Origin: Paraburkholderia sp. BCC1885
GTDB lineage: Bacteria; Pseudomonadota; Gammaproteobacteria; Burkholderiales; Burkholderiaceae
NCBI RefSeq assembly: GCF_900996235.1
Contig: NZ_CAAJGM010000208.1
Location: 682,001 to 746,000, forward strand
Direction: 5' to 3'
DNA: 64,000 nucleotides
This document shows positions 41,598 to 50,857 of this stretch, piece after piece. Each line of letters opens with the position of its first letter. Within the stretch, counting starts at the first letter, position 1. The notes beneath the pieces are model-generated. The model was not told the origin of the DNA. It did no database searches and worked only from the letters and a program-made list of their open reading frames with translations. The position numbers and the translations under genes are program-made.

Positions 41598-42209
41598 ATG
41601 ACACGTAAAACCCGCATTCAACCGATGGAACCCGCCGCCGAGCCAGAGATCGACGAGAACGGGTATGACCGTCCCAGCAAATCCCAGCTCAAGCGCGAAA
41701 TGCACGCGCTGCAGGAGCTGGGCGAGGCGCTGATCGCGCTGCCGAAAGACGCCTTGAAGCGTATGCCGATGCCCGAAAAGCTCGACGACGCCGTGCGCGA
41801 AGCGCGCCGCATCACCGATCACGAGGGCAAGCGCCGCCAGGTCCAGTACGTGGGCCGCGTGATGCGCTCGCTGCACGAGGACGAAACCGCGGCGCTGCGT
41901 ACCGCGCTCGACTCTTACAACGGCGTCAACAAGGCCGAAACGGCGCGCATGCACTGGATCGAGCGGACCCGCGAGAAGCTGCTCGCCGACGACGCCGCGC
42001 TGACCGAATTCATCCGCCAGCACCCGGCCGCCGATCCGCAGGAAGGCCGCACGCTGATCCGCAATGCCCGCAAGGAAGCCCAGCAAAGCAAGCCGCCGCG
42101 CTATTTCCGCGAACTGTTCCAGTGGATCAAGCACGCGGACGGCCCGGCGGCAGCCGAAGACGGCGCGGACGACGCCCCGGAAGACGACGATGACGAAAAT
42201 CGCGCGTAA
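41598..42209 (+). CDS. yjgA: Ribosome-associated protein YjgA (DarP)
   Basis: 203 residues, DUF615 family, which acts in late 50S subunit assembly. Helical throughout, with YDRPSKSQLKREMHALQELG near the N-terminus and an acidic C-terminal tail. The ATG at 41598 lies only 7 nt after a TACAAT that could be its -10 box (41586-41591 region) and no ribosome-binding site is seen; translation may rely on a very short leader, or the promoter lies elsewhere. Overlaps mog by 20 bp. The pmbA-yjgA-mog-orn order is common in Burkholderia. Confidence 0.92.
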   Translation: MTRKTRIQPMEPAAEPEIDENGYDRPSKSQLKREMHALQELGEALIALPKDALKRMPMPEKLDDAVREARRITDHEGKRRQVQYVGRVMRSLHEDETAALRTALDSYNGVNKAETARMHWIERTREKLLADDAALTEFIRQHPAADPQEGRTLIRNARKEAQQSKPPRYFRELFQWIKHADGPAAAEDGADDAPEDDDDENRA

Positions 42210-42816
42210 CCACCCTGACGAAATCGTGATCGGCCTGGTGTCGATCAGCGACCGCGCGAGCACCGGCGTCTACGAAGACAAGGGCATTCCGGCGCTGCAG
42301 GAGTGGCTCGGGGCGGCGCTGAGCTCGCCCTGGCAGGCCGTCACCCGTCTGATCCAGGACGACGCGGCGACGATCTCCGCCACCCTCATCGAACTGGTGG
42401 ACGAGGCGGGCTGCGATCTGGTGCTGACCACCGGTGGCACCGGGCCGTCACGGCGCGACGTAACGCCCGAGGCGACGCTGGCGGTGGCAACCAAGGAAAT
42501 GCCCGGATTCGGCGAACAGATGCGGCAGATCAGCCTGAATTTCGTGCCGACGGCGATTCTGTCGCGCCAGGCGGCGGTGATCCGCGAGACTGCGGACCAT
42601 GCCGCGCTAATCGTGAATTTGCCGGGGCAGCCCAAATCGATCCGGGAAACGCTGGAAGGGCTGCGCGACGCGGCGGGCACGCTCAAGGTGCCGGGCATTT
42701 TCGCCGCGGTGCCTTACTGCGTGGACCTGATCGGCGGCCCTTACGTGGAGACGAACGAGGCGGTCGTGAAGGCGTTCCGGCCGAAGAACGCCATCCGCGC
42801 GCCGCGACAGGGCTGA
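42190..42816 (+). CDS. mog: Molybdopterin adenylyltransferase
   Basis: 208 residues. Activates molybdopterin by adenylation before molybdenum insertion. The MoCF fold is marked by GLVSISDRASTGVYEDKGIP, DLVLTTGGTGPSRRDVTPEA and LPGQPKSIRETL. The ATG at 42190 was chosen because homologs begin at this point; it overlaps the yjgA end by 20 bp, so coupling is likely. Faces the convergent orn gene 68 bp away. Confidence 0.93.
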   Translation: MTKIARNHPDEIVIGLVSISDRASTGVYEDKGIPALQEWLGAALSSPWQAVTRLIQDDAATISATLIELVDEAGCDLVLTTGGTGPSRRDVTPEATLAVATKEMPGFGEQMRQISLNFVPTAILSRQAAVIRETADHAALIVNLPGQPKSIRETLEGLRDAAGTLKVPGIFAAVPYCVDLIGGPYVETNEAVVKAFRPKNAIRAPRQG

Positions 42817-42884
42817 GTGAGCCGCGGGCTTGCGGGGGCTTGCTGAGGCGCTTGTCGGGGTCTGCCGGGGCTTGTCGGGGCGTC

Positions 42885-43493
42885 TTAAGCCTCGTCGGCC
42901 GGCGTGGCTGCAGCCGGGATCAGGAAGTGCTCGCGGTAATACTTGAGTTCGTCGATCGACTCGTGGATGTCGGCCAGCGCCGTGTGCATGGCGCGCTTCT
43001 GGAAGCCCTTGTAGATGGCCGGCTGCCAGCGGCGGCACAGTTCCTTGAGCGTGCTCACGTCGAGATTGCGGTAATGGAAGAAGCGTTCCAGATCCGGCAT
43101 CCAGCGCGCCATGAAACGGCGGTCCTGGCAGATCGAATTGCCGCACATCGGCGACTTGCCCGGCGGCACGTACTGGCCGAGGAAATCGCGGATCAGCTCG
43201 GTGGCGTCCGCTTCGCTCACCGTCGAGGCCTTCACCCGGTCGATCAGCCCCGAACGGCCGTGGGTGTTCTGGTTCCACTGATCCATTTTGGCGAGCGTTT
43301 CGTCGCTCTGATGAATGGCGAGCACCGGCCCTTCGACCATCCTGTCGAGCGTGGAATTGGTCACCACCACGGCAATCTCGATGATGCGGTCGGTGTCGGG
43401 CTCGAGCCCGGTCATTTCCATGTCCAGCCAGATCAGGTTCATGTCGCTGCGTACTAGCGAGGGCTGGCCGGTGGATTCGAGGATGTCAGTCAT
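42885..43493 (-). CDS. orn: Oligoribonuclease
   Basis: 202 residues, DEDDh 3'-5' exonuclease that clears 2-5 nt RNAs (including pGpG from c-di-GMP breakdown). Exo I reads LIWLDMEMTGLEPDTDRIIE, Exo II NSICQDRRFMARW and Exo III HTALADIHESIDEL. The ATG at 43491-43493 adds 17 residues before MNLIWLDME; a start at the inner Met (about 43442) would give a more usual 185-residue protein. Diverges from the M48 protease gene. Confidence 0.95.
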   Translation of the reverse strand: MTDILESTGQPSLVRSDMNLIWLDMEMTGLEPDTDRIIEIAVVVTNSTLDRMVEGPVLAIHQSDETLAKMDQWNQNTHGRSGLIDRVKASTVSEADATELIRDFLGQYVPPGKSPMCGNSICQDRRFMARWMPDLERFFHYRNLDVSTLKELCRRWQPAIYKGFQKRAMHTALADIHESIDELKYYREHFLIPAAATPADEA

Positions 43494-43643
43494 GAAGGGC
43501 AACCTTGGTGGAGAGCGCCGCGCGTCTTGAGCGACGCGCCATTCGCCGTTAATTTCGCCGTCGAAACAGTTCGTTTTAGCGTGGCCCCGCCAGCCGGCGG
43601 GAAGAAACATATAATTCTCGCATAGATACCACGGATTCCCCGG

Positions 43644-44903
43644 ATGCCAACCCTGTACTTCTCCGTTCTGTTCGCTGTCGCCGTCGTGGCGATGGTCTGC
43701 ACCAAGCTCTGGCTCGCGTCGCGGCAAATCCGCTTCGTCGCGGCGCACCGCGAGCAGGTGCCGGGCCAGTTTGCGGCCACGATCGCCCTCACCGCGCACC
43801 AGCGCGCCGCCGACTACACCGTCGAACGCACGCGGCTTACGATGGTCGAGATCGTCGTCAGCGCGGCCGTGCTGATCGGGCTGACGCTGCTGGGCGGCGT
43901 GCAGGCGCTCGATCTGGCGATCTCCGGCTGGCTCGGACGCGGCTACCTCGGCCAGATCGGGTTGATCGCGGCGGTCATAGCGATTACCAGCGTGATCGAT
44001 CTGCCGTTCGACTATTACCGTCAGTTCGGCATCGAAGAACGCTTCGGCTTTAATCGCATGGGCAAGGGCATCTTCTTCGCCGACCGCATCAAGGGCGCGC
44101 TGCTCGGCGCCGTTTTCGGGCTGCCGCTGCTGTTCGTCGTGCTGTGGCTGATGAACCAGGCCGGCAGCCTGTGGTGGCTGTGGACGTGGGTCGTGTGGGT
44201 GGTGTTCCAGTTGCTGGTGCTGGTGCTGTATCCCACCTTCATCGCGCCGCTCTTCAACAAGTTCGAACCGCTCAAGGACGAAGCACTGGTGAGCCGCATC
44301 GAATCGTTGATGAAGCGCTGCGGCTTCGCGGCCAAGGGGCTGTTCGTGATGGACGGCAGCCGCCGCTCGGCGCACGGCAACGCGTACTTCACCGGTTTCG
44401 GCGCGGCCAAGCGCATCGTCTTTTTCGACACGCTGCTCGCGCGTCTTTCGGGTAGCGAGATCGAAGCGGTGCTCGCGCATGAGCTCGGTCACTTCAAACG
44501 CCGTCACGTGATCAAGCGGATGGTAGTGATTTTCGCCGTCAGCCTCGTGATGCTCGCCTTGCTCGGCTGGCTCATGCAGTGCGTGTGGTTCTACGAGGGT
44601 TTGGGCGTGCGGCCGTCGCTGCTCGGCGGCAACAGCGGGCTCGCGCTGGTACTGTTCTTCCTCGCGCTGCCGGTGTTCCTGTTCTTCGTGACGCCGCTCA
44701 GCAGCCTCAGCTCGCGCCAACACGAATTCGAAGCCGACGCATTCGCCGCCACCCAAACCGACGCGCAGGATCTCGTCAACGCGCTCGTCAAGCTGTACGA
44801 GGACAATGCCTCCACGCTCACGCCGGACCCGCTCTACACCGCGTTCTATTATTCGCACCCACCGGCGTCGCAGCGGATTGACCGCCTGATGCGGCACGCA
44901 TGA
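43644..44903 (+). CDS. M48 family (Ste24-like) membrane metalloprotease
   Basis: 419 residues, about six to seven membrane helices. The zinc motif is VLAHELGHFKRRH with a downstream Glu in SSRQHEFEADAFA. N-terminal helices and the loop YYRQFGIEERFGFNRM match the CAAX-protease Ste24 family. It probably degrades membrane or misfolded proteins; true prenyl substrates are not expected in bacteria. The stop overlaps the rsgA start as ATGA. ATG at 43644. Confidence 0.92.
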   Translation: MPTLYFSVLFAVAVVAMVCTKLWLASRQIRFVAAHREQVPGQFAATIALTAHQRAADYTVERTRLTMVEIVVSAAVLIGLTLLGGVQALDLAISGWLGRGYLGQIGLIAAVIAITSVIDLPFDYYRQFGIEERFGFNRMGKGIFFADRIKGALLGAVFGLPLLFVVLWLMNQAGSLWWLWTWVVWVVFQLLVLVLYPTFIAPLFNKFEPLKDEALVSRIESLMKRCGFAAKGLFVMDGSRRSAHGNAYFTGFGAAKRIVFFDTLLARLSGSEIEAVLAHELGHFKRRHVIKRMVVIFAVSLVMLALLGWLMQCVWFYEGLGVRPSLLGGNSGLALVLFFLALPVFLFFVTPLSSLSSRQHEFEADAFAATQTDAQDLVNALVKLYEDNASTLTPDPLYTAFYYSHPPASQRIDRLMRHA

Positions 44904-45835
44904 GCGGCCGCTCCCCGAAAGCGCCGCGCGCACCGTCCACGACGCGCGTGGGCGGCCTCGTGATCGCCGCGCACGGACGACACTATCTGGTGGCGCCGGA
45001 AGATGGCGGCGCGATGCTGCAGTGTTTTCCACGCGGCAAACGCAGCGAGGTGGCGGTCGGCGATCGCGTCCTGTACGAACCTACCTCGGCCGATCAGGGG
45101 GTGATCGTCGAGATCGGCGAGCGGCGCAATCTGCTGTACCGCTCGGACCAGTACAAATCGAAACTGTTCGCGGCCAATCTCGATCAGTTGCTGATCGTGC
45201 TCGCCACCGAGCCCCACTTCAGCGAGGATCTGCTCGGCCGCGCCCTGGTGGCCGCCGAGGCAAACGAGCTGAAGCCGCTGATCGTCCTGAACAAGACCGA
45301 CGTCACCGCCGAGCTGGCGGGCGCACGCGCCCGACTCGCCCGTTATCAGGCACTCGGCTATACGGTGGTGGAACTGTCGATCAAGACCCAGCCTGACGCC
45401 GCGCGCGCCGCGCTCGAAGAACATCTGCATGGTCATGCCACGTTGCTGCTGGGACAGTCGGGGATGGGTAAATCGACCCTGGTGAATCTGGTGGTGCCCA
45501 ACGCCGAGGTCGCCACCCGTGAAATCTCCACCGCCTTGAACAGCGGCCGCCACACGACCACGTTCACGCGGCTCTATCCGCTGCCGGATGGCGGAGCGCT
45601 GATCGACTCGCCGGGGTTCCAGGAGTTCGGGCTGCATCACCTCACTGAGGGCAAGCTCGAACGCGCGTTCCCGGAGTTCAGGCCGCTGCTGCCCAATTGC
45701 CGCTTCTATAACTGCCATCACTTGCAGGAACCCGGATGCGCGATTCTCGAAGCGGTCGCCGACGGCCGCATCGCGCCGGCACGGCACGCGCTCTATGCGC
45801 AGCTCGTGCACGAGGCGAGTCAGATCGTCCGTTGA
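44900..45835 (+). CDS. rsgA: Ribosome small-subunit GTPase RsgA
   Basis: 311 residues. A circularly permuted GTPase that helps mature the 30S subunit. An OB-fold N-terminus precedes G4 (VLNKTDV), then G1 GQSGMGKST and G3 DSPGFQEFG, in the permuted order that defines the family. The C-terminal zinc site is CRFYNCHHLQEPGC. The ATG at 44900 overlaps the protease stop by 4 bp, suggesting coupled translation. Confidence 0.95.
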   Translation: MSGRSPKAPRAPSTTRVGGLVIAAHGRHYLVAPEDGGAMLQCFPRGKRSEVAVGDRVLYEPTSADQGVIVEIGERRNLLYRSDQYKSKLFAANLDQLLIVLATEPHFSEDLLGRALVAAEANELKPLIVLNKTDVTAELAGARARLARYQALGYTVVELSIKTQPDAARAALEEHLHGHATLLLGQSGMGKSTLVNLVVPNAEVATREISTALNSGRHTTTFTRLYPLPDGGALIDSPGFQEFGLHHLTEGKLERAFPEFRPLLPNCRFYNCHHLQEPGCAILEAVADGRIAPARHALYAQLVHEASQIVR

Positions 45836-45923
45836 GTTCAGCGCGGCATCTGGGCGATTGACCAGCCGCCGCCTTGCATACTTCATTTAATCAACCGCAC
45901 TCACCCGCCACGGATCTCCCCTC

Positions 45924-46247
45924 ATGATGAAACTGATGCGCGCGCCGAATCTGCTGATCGGACAGCATTGGATCAATGTGCTGGCGACGGCGGGGATTCC
46001 ATGCGAGTTGCACAACCGCTATCTGAATGGCGCGCTAGGGGAGATTCCGGCGGATCAGTGCGCGCCGGAGTTGTGGCTGGTCGACGAACGCGACGAGATG
46101 ATGGCGCGCAAGCTCATCGACGTGGCCGCGCATGGACCGGGCGCGGGCGCGCCGTCATGGCGCTGTGCTCAATGCGGCGAGACGCTGGAGGCGCAATTTA
46201 CCGTGTGCTGGCAATGCGGGACGGCGCGTAATCCGCTGGACGGCTAA
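45924..46247 (+). CDS. DUF2007 protein with C-terminal zinc ribbon
   Basis: 107 residues. The N-terminal about 70 residues match the DUF2007 (putative signal-transducing) fold: LLIGQHWINVLATAGIPCELHNRYLNGALG. The C-terminal CAQC-x12-CWQC pair forms a probable zinc ribbon (CAQCGETLEAQFTVCWQCG). Exact role unknown. Two ATGs are adjacent at 45924 and 45927. It converges with the CobD/CbiB-like gene 45 bp away. Confidence 0.82.
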   Translation: MMKLMRAPNLLIGQHWINVLATAGIPCELHNRYLNGALGEIPADQCAPELWLVDERDEMMARKLIDVAAHGPGAGAPSWRCAQCGETLEAQFTVCWQCGTARNPLDG

Positions 46248-46292
46248 AGAGGGGACGGCGAGCAAACTCGCCACTTGGCAGCGGCGTCAGCT

Positions 46293-47231
46293 TCAGGCGA
46301 GCCACACGGCGATCGTCAGCATCAGCAGCAAAATCATCCACAGGATGACGGCGCGCCACACGAGCCCCACCGCCGATTGCAGCGTGCGCGGCGTGCAGTC
46401 GTCGCCGACCTGCATCGGACCGCCGTCACCCGTTGCCAGAGCGTCGAGGCTCGACGGTTCGGCGAGCGGCCCACTCAGACGTGCGCCGAGGGCGCCACTG
46501 CCCGCGGCGAGCAGCACGCCATCATTGCTGTCCGGCCATTGACGCGCGTGATTACGCCAGGCGTAAATGGCGTCCTCGAAGTTGCCGACAATCGCAAAGC
46601 CCAGCGACGTCAGCCGCGCCGGAATCCAGTCGATCACGAAGAAAGCACGCTGCGCAAAACTCGAAAACGCCACGGTGCGCTCGTCCGTCGGGCGGGCCCA
46701 GGTGCGCGCCAAATACTCGGCGATCCGGTACAGCACCGCGCCAGCCGGCCCCACCGGCACCAGGAACCAGAAAAATACGCCGAACACATGGCGGTGCGAA
46801 GCCACCACGGCGTGAATCAGGGTATGACGCACGATCTCGCTAACGGGCATGTCGACCGTATCGAGGCCGGTCCATTCATTGAGGATTTCCCGCGCGCGCG
46901 GTACGTCGTCGTTATTCAGCGCGAGGTGGATGTCCGTGAAGTAATGGCTGAACTGACGGAAACCAAGCGTGAAATAGACGATCACGATGTTCCACAGGAA
47001 CGCCAGCACGAAGTTGATGTGATAAAGCACGTAGTAGACGAGCGCGACGGCAAGCGTCCACGGCACCACGACAACGAGCCACGCGAGCAGGCCATGCCTG
47101 GGTTTGCCGGCATCGAATCCGTGCGCCGCCGACTCCGCATGATATTGAAGCAACGCGGACACCGGATTGTTCGGCGATAGCGCGCGTACCTGTTCAATGA
47201 TCAGAGCCAGCAATACGGAGAAAAAAGTCAT
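46293..47231 (-). CDS. CobD/CbiB-family membrane protein
   Basis: 312 residues, with helices near the N-terminus (about 50-90), the middle (about 150-175) and the extreme C-terminus. In cobalamin synthesis CobD/CbiB attaches aminopropanol to adenosylcobyric acid. The segments FGVFFWFLVPVGPAGAVLYR and GNFEDAIYAWRNHARQWPD are family-like. No other cobalamin gene is close, and this group is often a divergent CobD/CbiB or AmpE-like protein, so a role in B12 synthesis is not secure. ATG at 47229-47231. Confidence 0.78.
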   Translation of the reverse strand: MTFFSVLLALIIEQVRALSPNNPVSALLQYHAESAAHGFDAGKPRHGLLAWLVVVVPWTLAVALVYYVLYHINFVLAFLWNIVIVYFTLGFRQFSHYFTDIHLALNNDDVPRAREILNEWTGLDTVDMPVSEIVRHTLIHAVVASHRHVFGVFFWFLVPVGPAGAVLYRIAEYLARTWARPTDERTVAFSSFAQRAFFVIDWIPARLTSLGFAIVGNFEDAIYAWRNHARQWPDSNDGVLLAAGSGALGARLSGPLAEPSSLDALATGDGGPMQVGDDCTPRTLQSAVGLVWRAVILWMILLLMLTIAVWLA

Positions 47232-47358
47232 GCGATGCGCCGTGCTTTTCGAGTTTTTACGATTGTTTTATAACGATAGCACAGGGTCGGATGCGACCGG
47301 GCACGCCGATGGTTGCAAAGCCGCGACACTCCGGGCCATTCGAACTGTTCCGCGGCCG

Positions 47359-48039
47359 TCATGCGGCGAGGAAGCGATAGAAGTTGCGTAACATGCCCGC
47401 CGTTGCGCCCCAGATGAAGTAGTGTCCGCCCGCATCGCCGCGTGGGTAGGGCATCGAAAAAAAGCGCCGTTCGCCGCCTTCCCAGCGCAGCACTCGCACC
47501 TCGTGATGAGACGGGTCCATCAGAAAGCGCAGCGGCACTTCGAAGACTTCCGCCACTTCCAGTGAATCGGCCTCGACCGTAAACGGCGGATGCACGAGCC
47601 CTACCACCGGCGTGACGCGAAAGCCCGTGCCGGTCAGATAGTCCGGTAGCGCGCCGAGCACTTCCACACGCTGCGGATCGAGGCCGACCTCTTCCTGCGC
47701 CTCGCGCAGCGCGGTGGCCGTCGCGTCGGCATCGAACGGTTCGTGGCGGCCGCCCGGAAAACTGATCTGGCCCGCGTGATCGTTGAGGTGGTCGGCCCGC
47801 TGCGTGAGCAGCACCGTGAGCCCTTCGTCACGCACCACCAGCGGCACGAGCACGGCTGCGACGCGCGGATCGCCGAACTCCTTCCAACGTGCGTCGCCCG
47901 GCTCTGCGGTCCATGACAGACGTTGCTCGAAGCGCGCGCGCAGCCCGTCGGGCGTCAGACGCACAGGAGCAACCGATGGCAGATCGCGGCCCGTCGATTC
48001 GACAGGCAGGTTTTCGGGTTCGAAGACAGGACGGGTCAA
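47359..48039 (-). CDS. CoA pyrophosphatase-type NUDIX hydrolase
   Basis: 226 residues. The Nudix box runs from GGRHEPFDADATATALREA through QEEVGL. The preceding HAGQISFPGG with the Box is the sign of CoA pyrophosphatases (NudL/PCD1 type), which cut CoA to phosphopantetheine and 3',5'-ADP. The start codon appears to be TTG at 48037-48039, as homologs begin MTRPVF-like and no ATG fits. A terminator separates it from rplS (48096-48122). Confidence 0.87.
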   Translation of the reverse strand: MTRPVFEPENLPVESTGRDLPSVAPVRLTPDGLRARFEQRLSWTAEPGDARWKEFGDPRVAAVLVPLVVRDEGLTVLLTQRADHLNDHAGQISFPGGRHEPFDADATATALREAQEEVGLDPQRVEVLGALPDYLTGTGFRVTPVVGLVHPPFTVEADSLEVAEVFEVPLRFLMDPSHHEVRVLRWEGGERRFFSMPYPRGDAGGHYFIWGATAGMLRNFYRFLAA

Positions 48040-48095
48040 CGGGATCTCAGGGGCGAGCTTGTAGAGGCAATGCCGCTATTTTGACCCAACAAAGA

Positions 48096-48122
48096 AAAAA
48101 GCACCCGCGAAGGGTGCTTTTT
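48096..48122 (-). terminator. Rho-independent terminator after rplS
   Basis: Perfect stem AAAAAGCACCC / GGGTGCTTTTT with loop GCGAA. It follows the rplS stop on the minus strand by about 16 nt and has a T-run on that strand. Confidence 0.93.
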
Positions 48123-48138
48123 CTTACAGCTTTTACGC

Positions 48139-48519
48139 TCAGGAAGCAGCGCGGTCTTTCGAGACCAGCTTTTCCTTGATCCGGGCCGACTTGCCCGAAC
48201 GGTCGCGCAGGTAGTACAGCTTCGCACGACGCACATCGCCACGACGCTTCACGACGATGCTTGCCAGCAGCGGCGAGTACGTCTGGAACGTACGCTCGAC
48301 GCCTTCGCCCGACGAAATCTTACGGACGATGAACGACGAATTCAGACCACGGTTACGCTTGGCGATCACGACGCCTTCGTAAGCCTGAACACGCTTACGC
48401 GTGCCTTCAACCACGTTCACGCTGACGATCACCGTGTCGCCGGGGGCGAATTCGGGGATGGTCTTCTCGCCGAGGGCGCGCGCGATTTCTTCCTGCTCGA
48501 GTTTTGCAATCAGATTCAT
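48139..48519 (-). CDS. rplS: 50S ribosomal protein L19
   Basis: 126 residues, full length. Motifs EFAPGDTVIVSVNVVEGTRK, RVQAYEGVVIAKRNRG and FTVRKIS-like SFIVRKISSGEGVERTF are diagnostic. The ATG at 48517-48519 has AGGAG 6 bp upstream; a GTG one codon earlier is less well placed. Last gene of rpsP-rimM-trmD-rplS, with 142 bp to trmD. Confidence 0.97.
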   Translation of the reverse strand: MNLIAKLEQEEIARALGEKTIPEFAPGDTVIVSVNVVEGTRKRVQAYEGVVIAKRNRGLNSSFIVRKISSGEGVERTFQTYSPLLASIVVKRRGDVRRAKLYYLRDRSGKSARIKEKLVSKDRAAS

Positions 48520-48661
48520 CACTGACTCCTAATGCCATCTTGTCGGCGTTCGTACCTGCCTCACAGAAACTGCTCGGCTACGGCCCCGATAGAGGATGGG
48601 TTCACATCAGGCACCGTACACGCATGTGCGGCGCCGCCTATTCGCTAGTGACACCGGGGCG

Positions 48662-49429
48662 TTACGCCTTCGATGCTTCCTTCGCGAGACTAGCAAGCCA
48701 TGCCTCATCGGCACGGCTCAACATCTTGTTATTTCTGGCCTTCTCGATCAGATCGGGCCGCTTGCTGAGCGTGTTGCGCAGCGCTTCGCGTCGGCGCCAC
48801 AGCTCGATTTCCGCATGATGCCCGCCGAGCAGCACATCGGGCACACGCACGCCTTCGTATTCCTCAGGACGCGTGTAATGCGGACAATCCAGCAGCACCT
48901 CGACGAAACTGTCCTGCACCGCCGATTGCGAGTCGTTCAGCACGCCAGGCAACTGACGCACCACGGCGTCCATCAAGGCCATGGCCGGCAGTTCGCCACC
49001 GGACAGCACGAAGTCGCCGAGACTGACTTCCTCATCCACGCAACGGTCGATCAAACGCTGATCGATCGCTTCGTAACGCCCGCACAGCACGATCAGGCCA
49101 GGCTCAGCGGCAAACTGCATGACCCGCTCGTGATTGAGCGTCGCACCTTGCGGGGACATCATCACGACGCGCGAGCCGGCGATGCCCTGCTCCGCCTGCG
49201 CGGCCTTCGCCGCCCCGATCGCATCTTCCAGCGGCCTGCCCAGCATCACCATGCCCGGGCCGCCGCCATACGGGCGATCATCGATGGTACGGTAGTTGTC
49301 GGTTGTGAAATCGCGCGGATTCCACGTGCGCAAACCGTAGCGCTCCTGCTTCGCCGCGCGGCTGGTGATACCCCAGTCGGTCAGCGCACGAAACATGTCA
49401 GGAAAGAGCGTAACGACATCGAACTGCAT
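48662..49429 (-). CDS. trmD: tRNA (guanine-N1)-methyltransferase TrmD
   Basis: 255 residues. Methylates G37 of tRNAs for Leu, Pro and Arg to keep reading frame. The deep trefoil knot is marked by DDRPYGGGPGMVML, VVMMSPQG and LCGRYEAIDQRLIDRCVDEE, with DFVLSGGELPAM. ATG at 49427-49429. Third gene of the ribosomal operon. Confidence 0.97.
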   Translation of the reverse strand: MQFDVVTLFPDMFRALTDWGITSRAAKQERYGLRTWNPRDFTTDNYRTIDDRPYGGGPGMVMLGRPLEDAIGAAKAAQAEQGIAGSRVVMMSPQGATLNHERVMQFAAEPGLIVLCGRYEAIDQRLIDRCVDEEVSLGDFVLSGGELPAMALMDAVVRQLPGVLNDSQSAVQDSFVEVLLDCPHYTRPEEYEGVRVPDVLLGGHHAEIELWRRREALRNTLSKRPDLIEKARNNKMLSRADEAWLASLAKEASKA

Positions 49430-49466
49430 CGCTCTCTCCGTTATTGAGCTGGTTTAACGAGCTCGT

Positions 49467-50201
49467 TTAATAATCGGCTTCCCAATCGACGACAATCTGC
49501 TTCGCCGTCTGGTCCACCGTTTTGACATAGACACCGACGAACGGGATCAAACGCTCGCCCGCGGCCGGCTTGCCATCTTTGCCGGTAGTCGGATATTCGA
49601 TGCGCAACACCGAGTGCGCACCGTTGTCGATCATGTCGGCCACCTTGCCGAGGGCAACCCCGGTCAGGTTCACGACATCCAGGCCGAGCAGATCGACCCA
49701 GTAAAACTCGTCAGCATCCAGCGCCGGGAAGTCGCTGCGGCAGATATACACCTGCGTGCCACGTAGCGCGAGCGCCTCGTCGCGGTCAGCCGTGCCGCCC
49801 AGATGGGCCACAATGCTGTCGCTATGAATTTTGGCCTGCAACGCCGGCGCCGAACTGCGCTCGCGGCCTTTCATCAGCCACCAGCGCTTCGCGCTCAGCA
49901 ACGCGTCGCCACCACGCCCGGCATCCGCATGCGCGGCCACCTTGATCCAGCCCTTGAGGCCGTATGCGTCGACGATCGCGCCTACTTCGACAGCGTCCTC
50001 CGGCCAGCTTTCCGCCGTTTCGGCGCGCATGACTGCAGCGCCCGATTCGACCACGGCTTCCGGTTTTGCTTTGCTCGGGGCGCGTTCGACCGGCTTGCGG
50101 ACGAATGCGCCGAACGGTGCCTCAGCCGCTGCCGGGCTTGCTGCCCGGACACGCGGACCCGCCTTGGCGCGACCTGAACTTCCCGAATCACGCTCAGACA
50201 T
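49467..50201 (-). CDS. rimM: Ribosome maturation factor RimM with long N-terminal extension
   Basis: 244 residues; binds S19 and helps 30S head assembly. The RimM core begins near residue 70 (VEVGAIVDAYGLKGWIKV) and ends in the PRC-barrel segment with FYWVDLLGLDVVN and LIPFVGVYVKTVD. About 65 residues before it are Ala/Pro/Lys-rich and look disordered. E. coli RimM is 182 residues, so the extension is real excess, though the ATG at 50199-50201 has a good GAGGTG ribosome-binding site 7 bp upstream. Confidence 0.95.
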   Translation of the reverse strand: MSERDSGSSGRAKAGPRVRAASPAAAEAPFGAFVRKPVERAPSKAKPEAVVESGAAVMRAETAESWPEDAVEVGAIVDAYGLKGWIKVAAHADAGRGGDALLSAKRWWLMKGRERSSAPALQAKIHSDSIVAHLGGTADRDEALALRGTQVYICRSDFPALDADEFYWVDLLGLDVVNLTGVALGKVADMIDNGAHSVLRIEYPTTGKDGKPAAGERLIPFVGVYVKTVDQTAKQIVVDWEADY

Positions 50202-50333
50202 GAAAACACCTCAAGACGAAGCTCGCTGCCATCTTCGACGTCTGCTGTTTCTGTAAAACATGCAGCAAAACTCGCGCATCGGACACCTCGGGCAAGCTGC
50301 GCGAGCCGCCGGCGATGCACATGCTGGCTACCA

Positions 50334-50588
50334 TTAAGCAGCCGGCTGCGCCTTTTGCGCTTCCTTCACGAGACGCTCGACTGTCGGCGACAGTTGCGCG
50401 CCAACGCCTTGCCAATACGTCAGGCGGTCTTGAGCGATACGCAGCGATTCACCCTTCGTAGCGACCGGGTTGTAGAAACCAACGCGTTCGATGAAGCGGC
50501 CGTCACGACGGTTACGCGAATCGGTTGCGACGATGTTGTAGAACGGGCGCTTCTTGGAGCCGCCACGAGCCAAGCGGATGATGACCAT
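50334..50588 (-). CDS. rpsP: 30S ribosomal protein S16
   Basis: 84 residues, normal size. VIIRLARGGSKKRPFYNIV, DGRFIERVGFYNP and RLTYWQGVGAQLSPTV are diagnostic. AAGGA lies 7 bp before the ATG at 50586-50588. First gene of the operon, with a clear promoter at 50634-50662. Confidence 0.98.
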   Translation of the reverse strand: MVIIRLARGGSKKRPFYNIVATDSRNRRDGRFIERVGFYNPVATKGESLRIAQDRLTYWQGVGAQLSPTVERLVKEAQKAQPAA

Positions 50589-50633
50589 ACTAGAATCCTT
50601 GAAAACCGGGGTTCGGAACCACTGAAACAGGCG

Positions 50634-50662
50634 ATTATAGCGGGAAACCGAAGCCATAACAA
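50634..50662 (-). promoter_or_regulatory. sigma70 promoter of rpsP-rimM-trmD-rplS
   Basis: On the minus strand TTGTTA (50657-50662), a 17-bp spacer, then a perfect TATAAT (50634-50639). The start would be near 50627, giving a leader of about 39 nt. Confidence 0.78.
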
Positions 50663-50857
50663 ACACTTACCGGGATAAACTGCGATTCGCGGTTGCGCCG
50701 GCCATACAGTCCGGCCAGCCGGGGCTTGTCGGACGGCACGAATTCTCCCCTTCAGGAACCGATATGCCCGCCGCGGCGCCCCCGGCGTAGAATGCGCCTC
50801 GGCCCGCGCACCGTTGCGCGCCAGTGATCCAGACCGCCTGCCACCCAACTGCCGCCC

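Noticed and set aside
42885..45032. 715-codon reading of the orn frame extended upstream
   Set aside because: Only the last about 200 codons are oligoribonuclease; the rest is the shadow of the M48 protease gene.
46256..46272. GGCGAG-CAAA-CTCGCC hairpin between the DUF2007 and CobD-like genes as terminator
   Set aside because: Only 6 bp and no T-run on either strand; too weak to list as a terminator.
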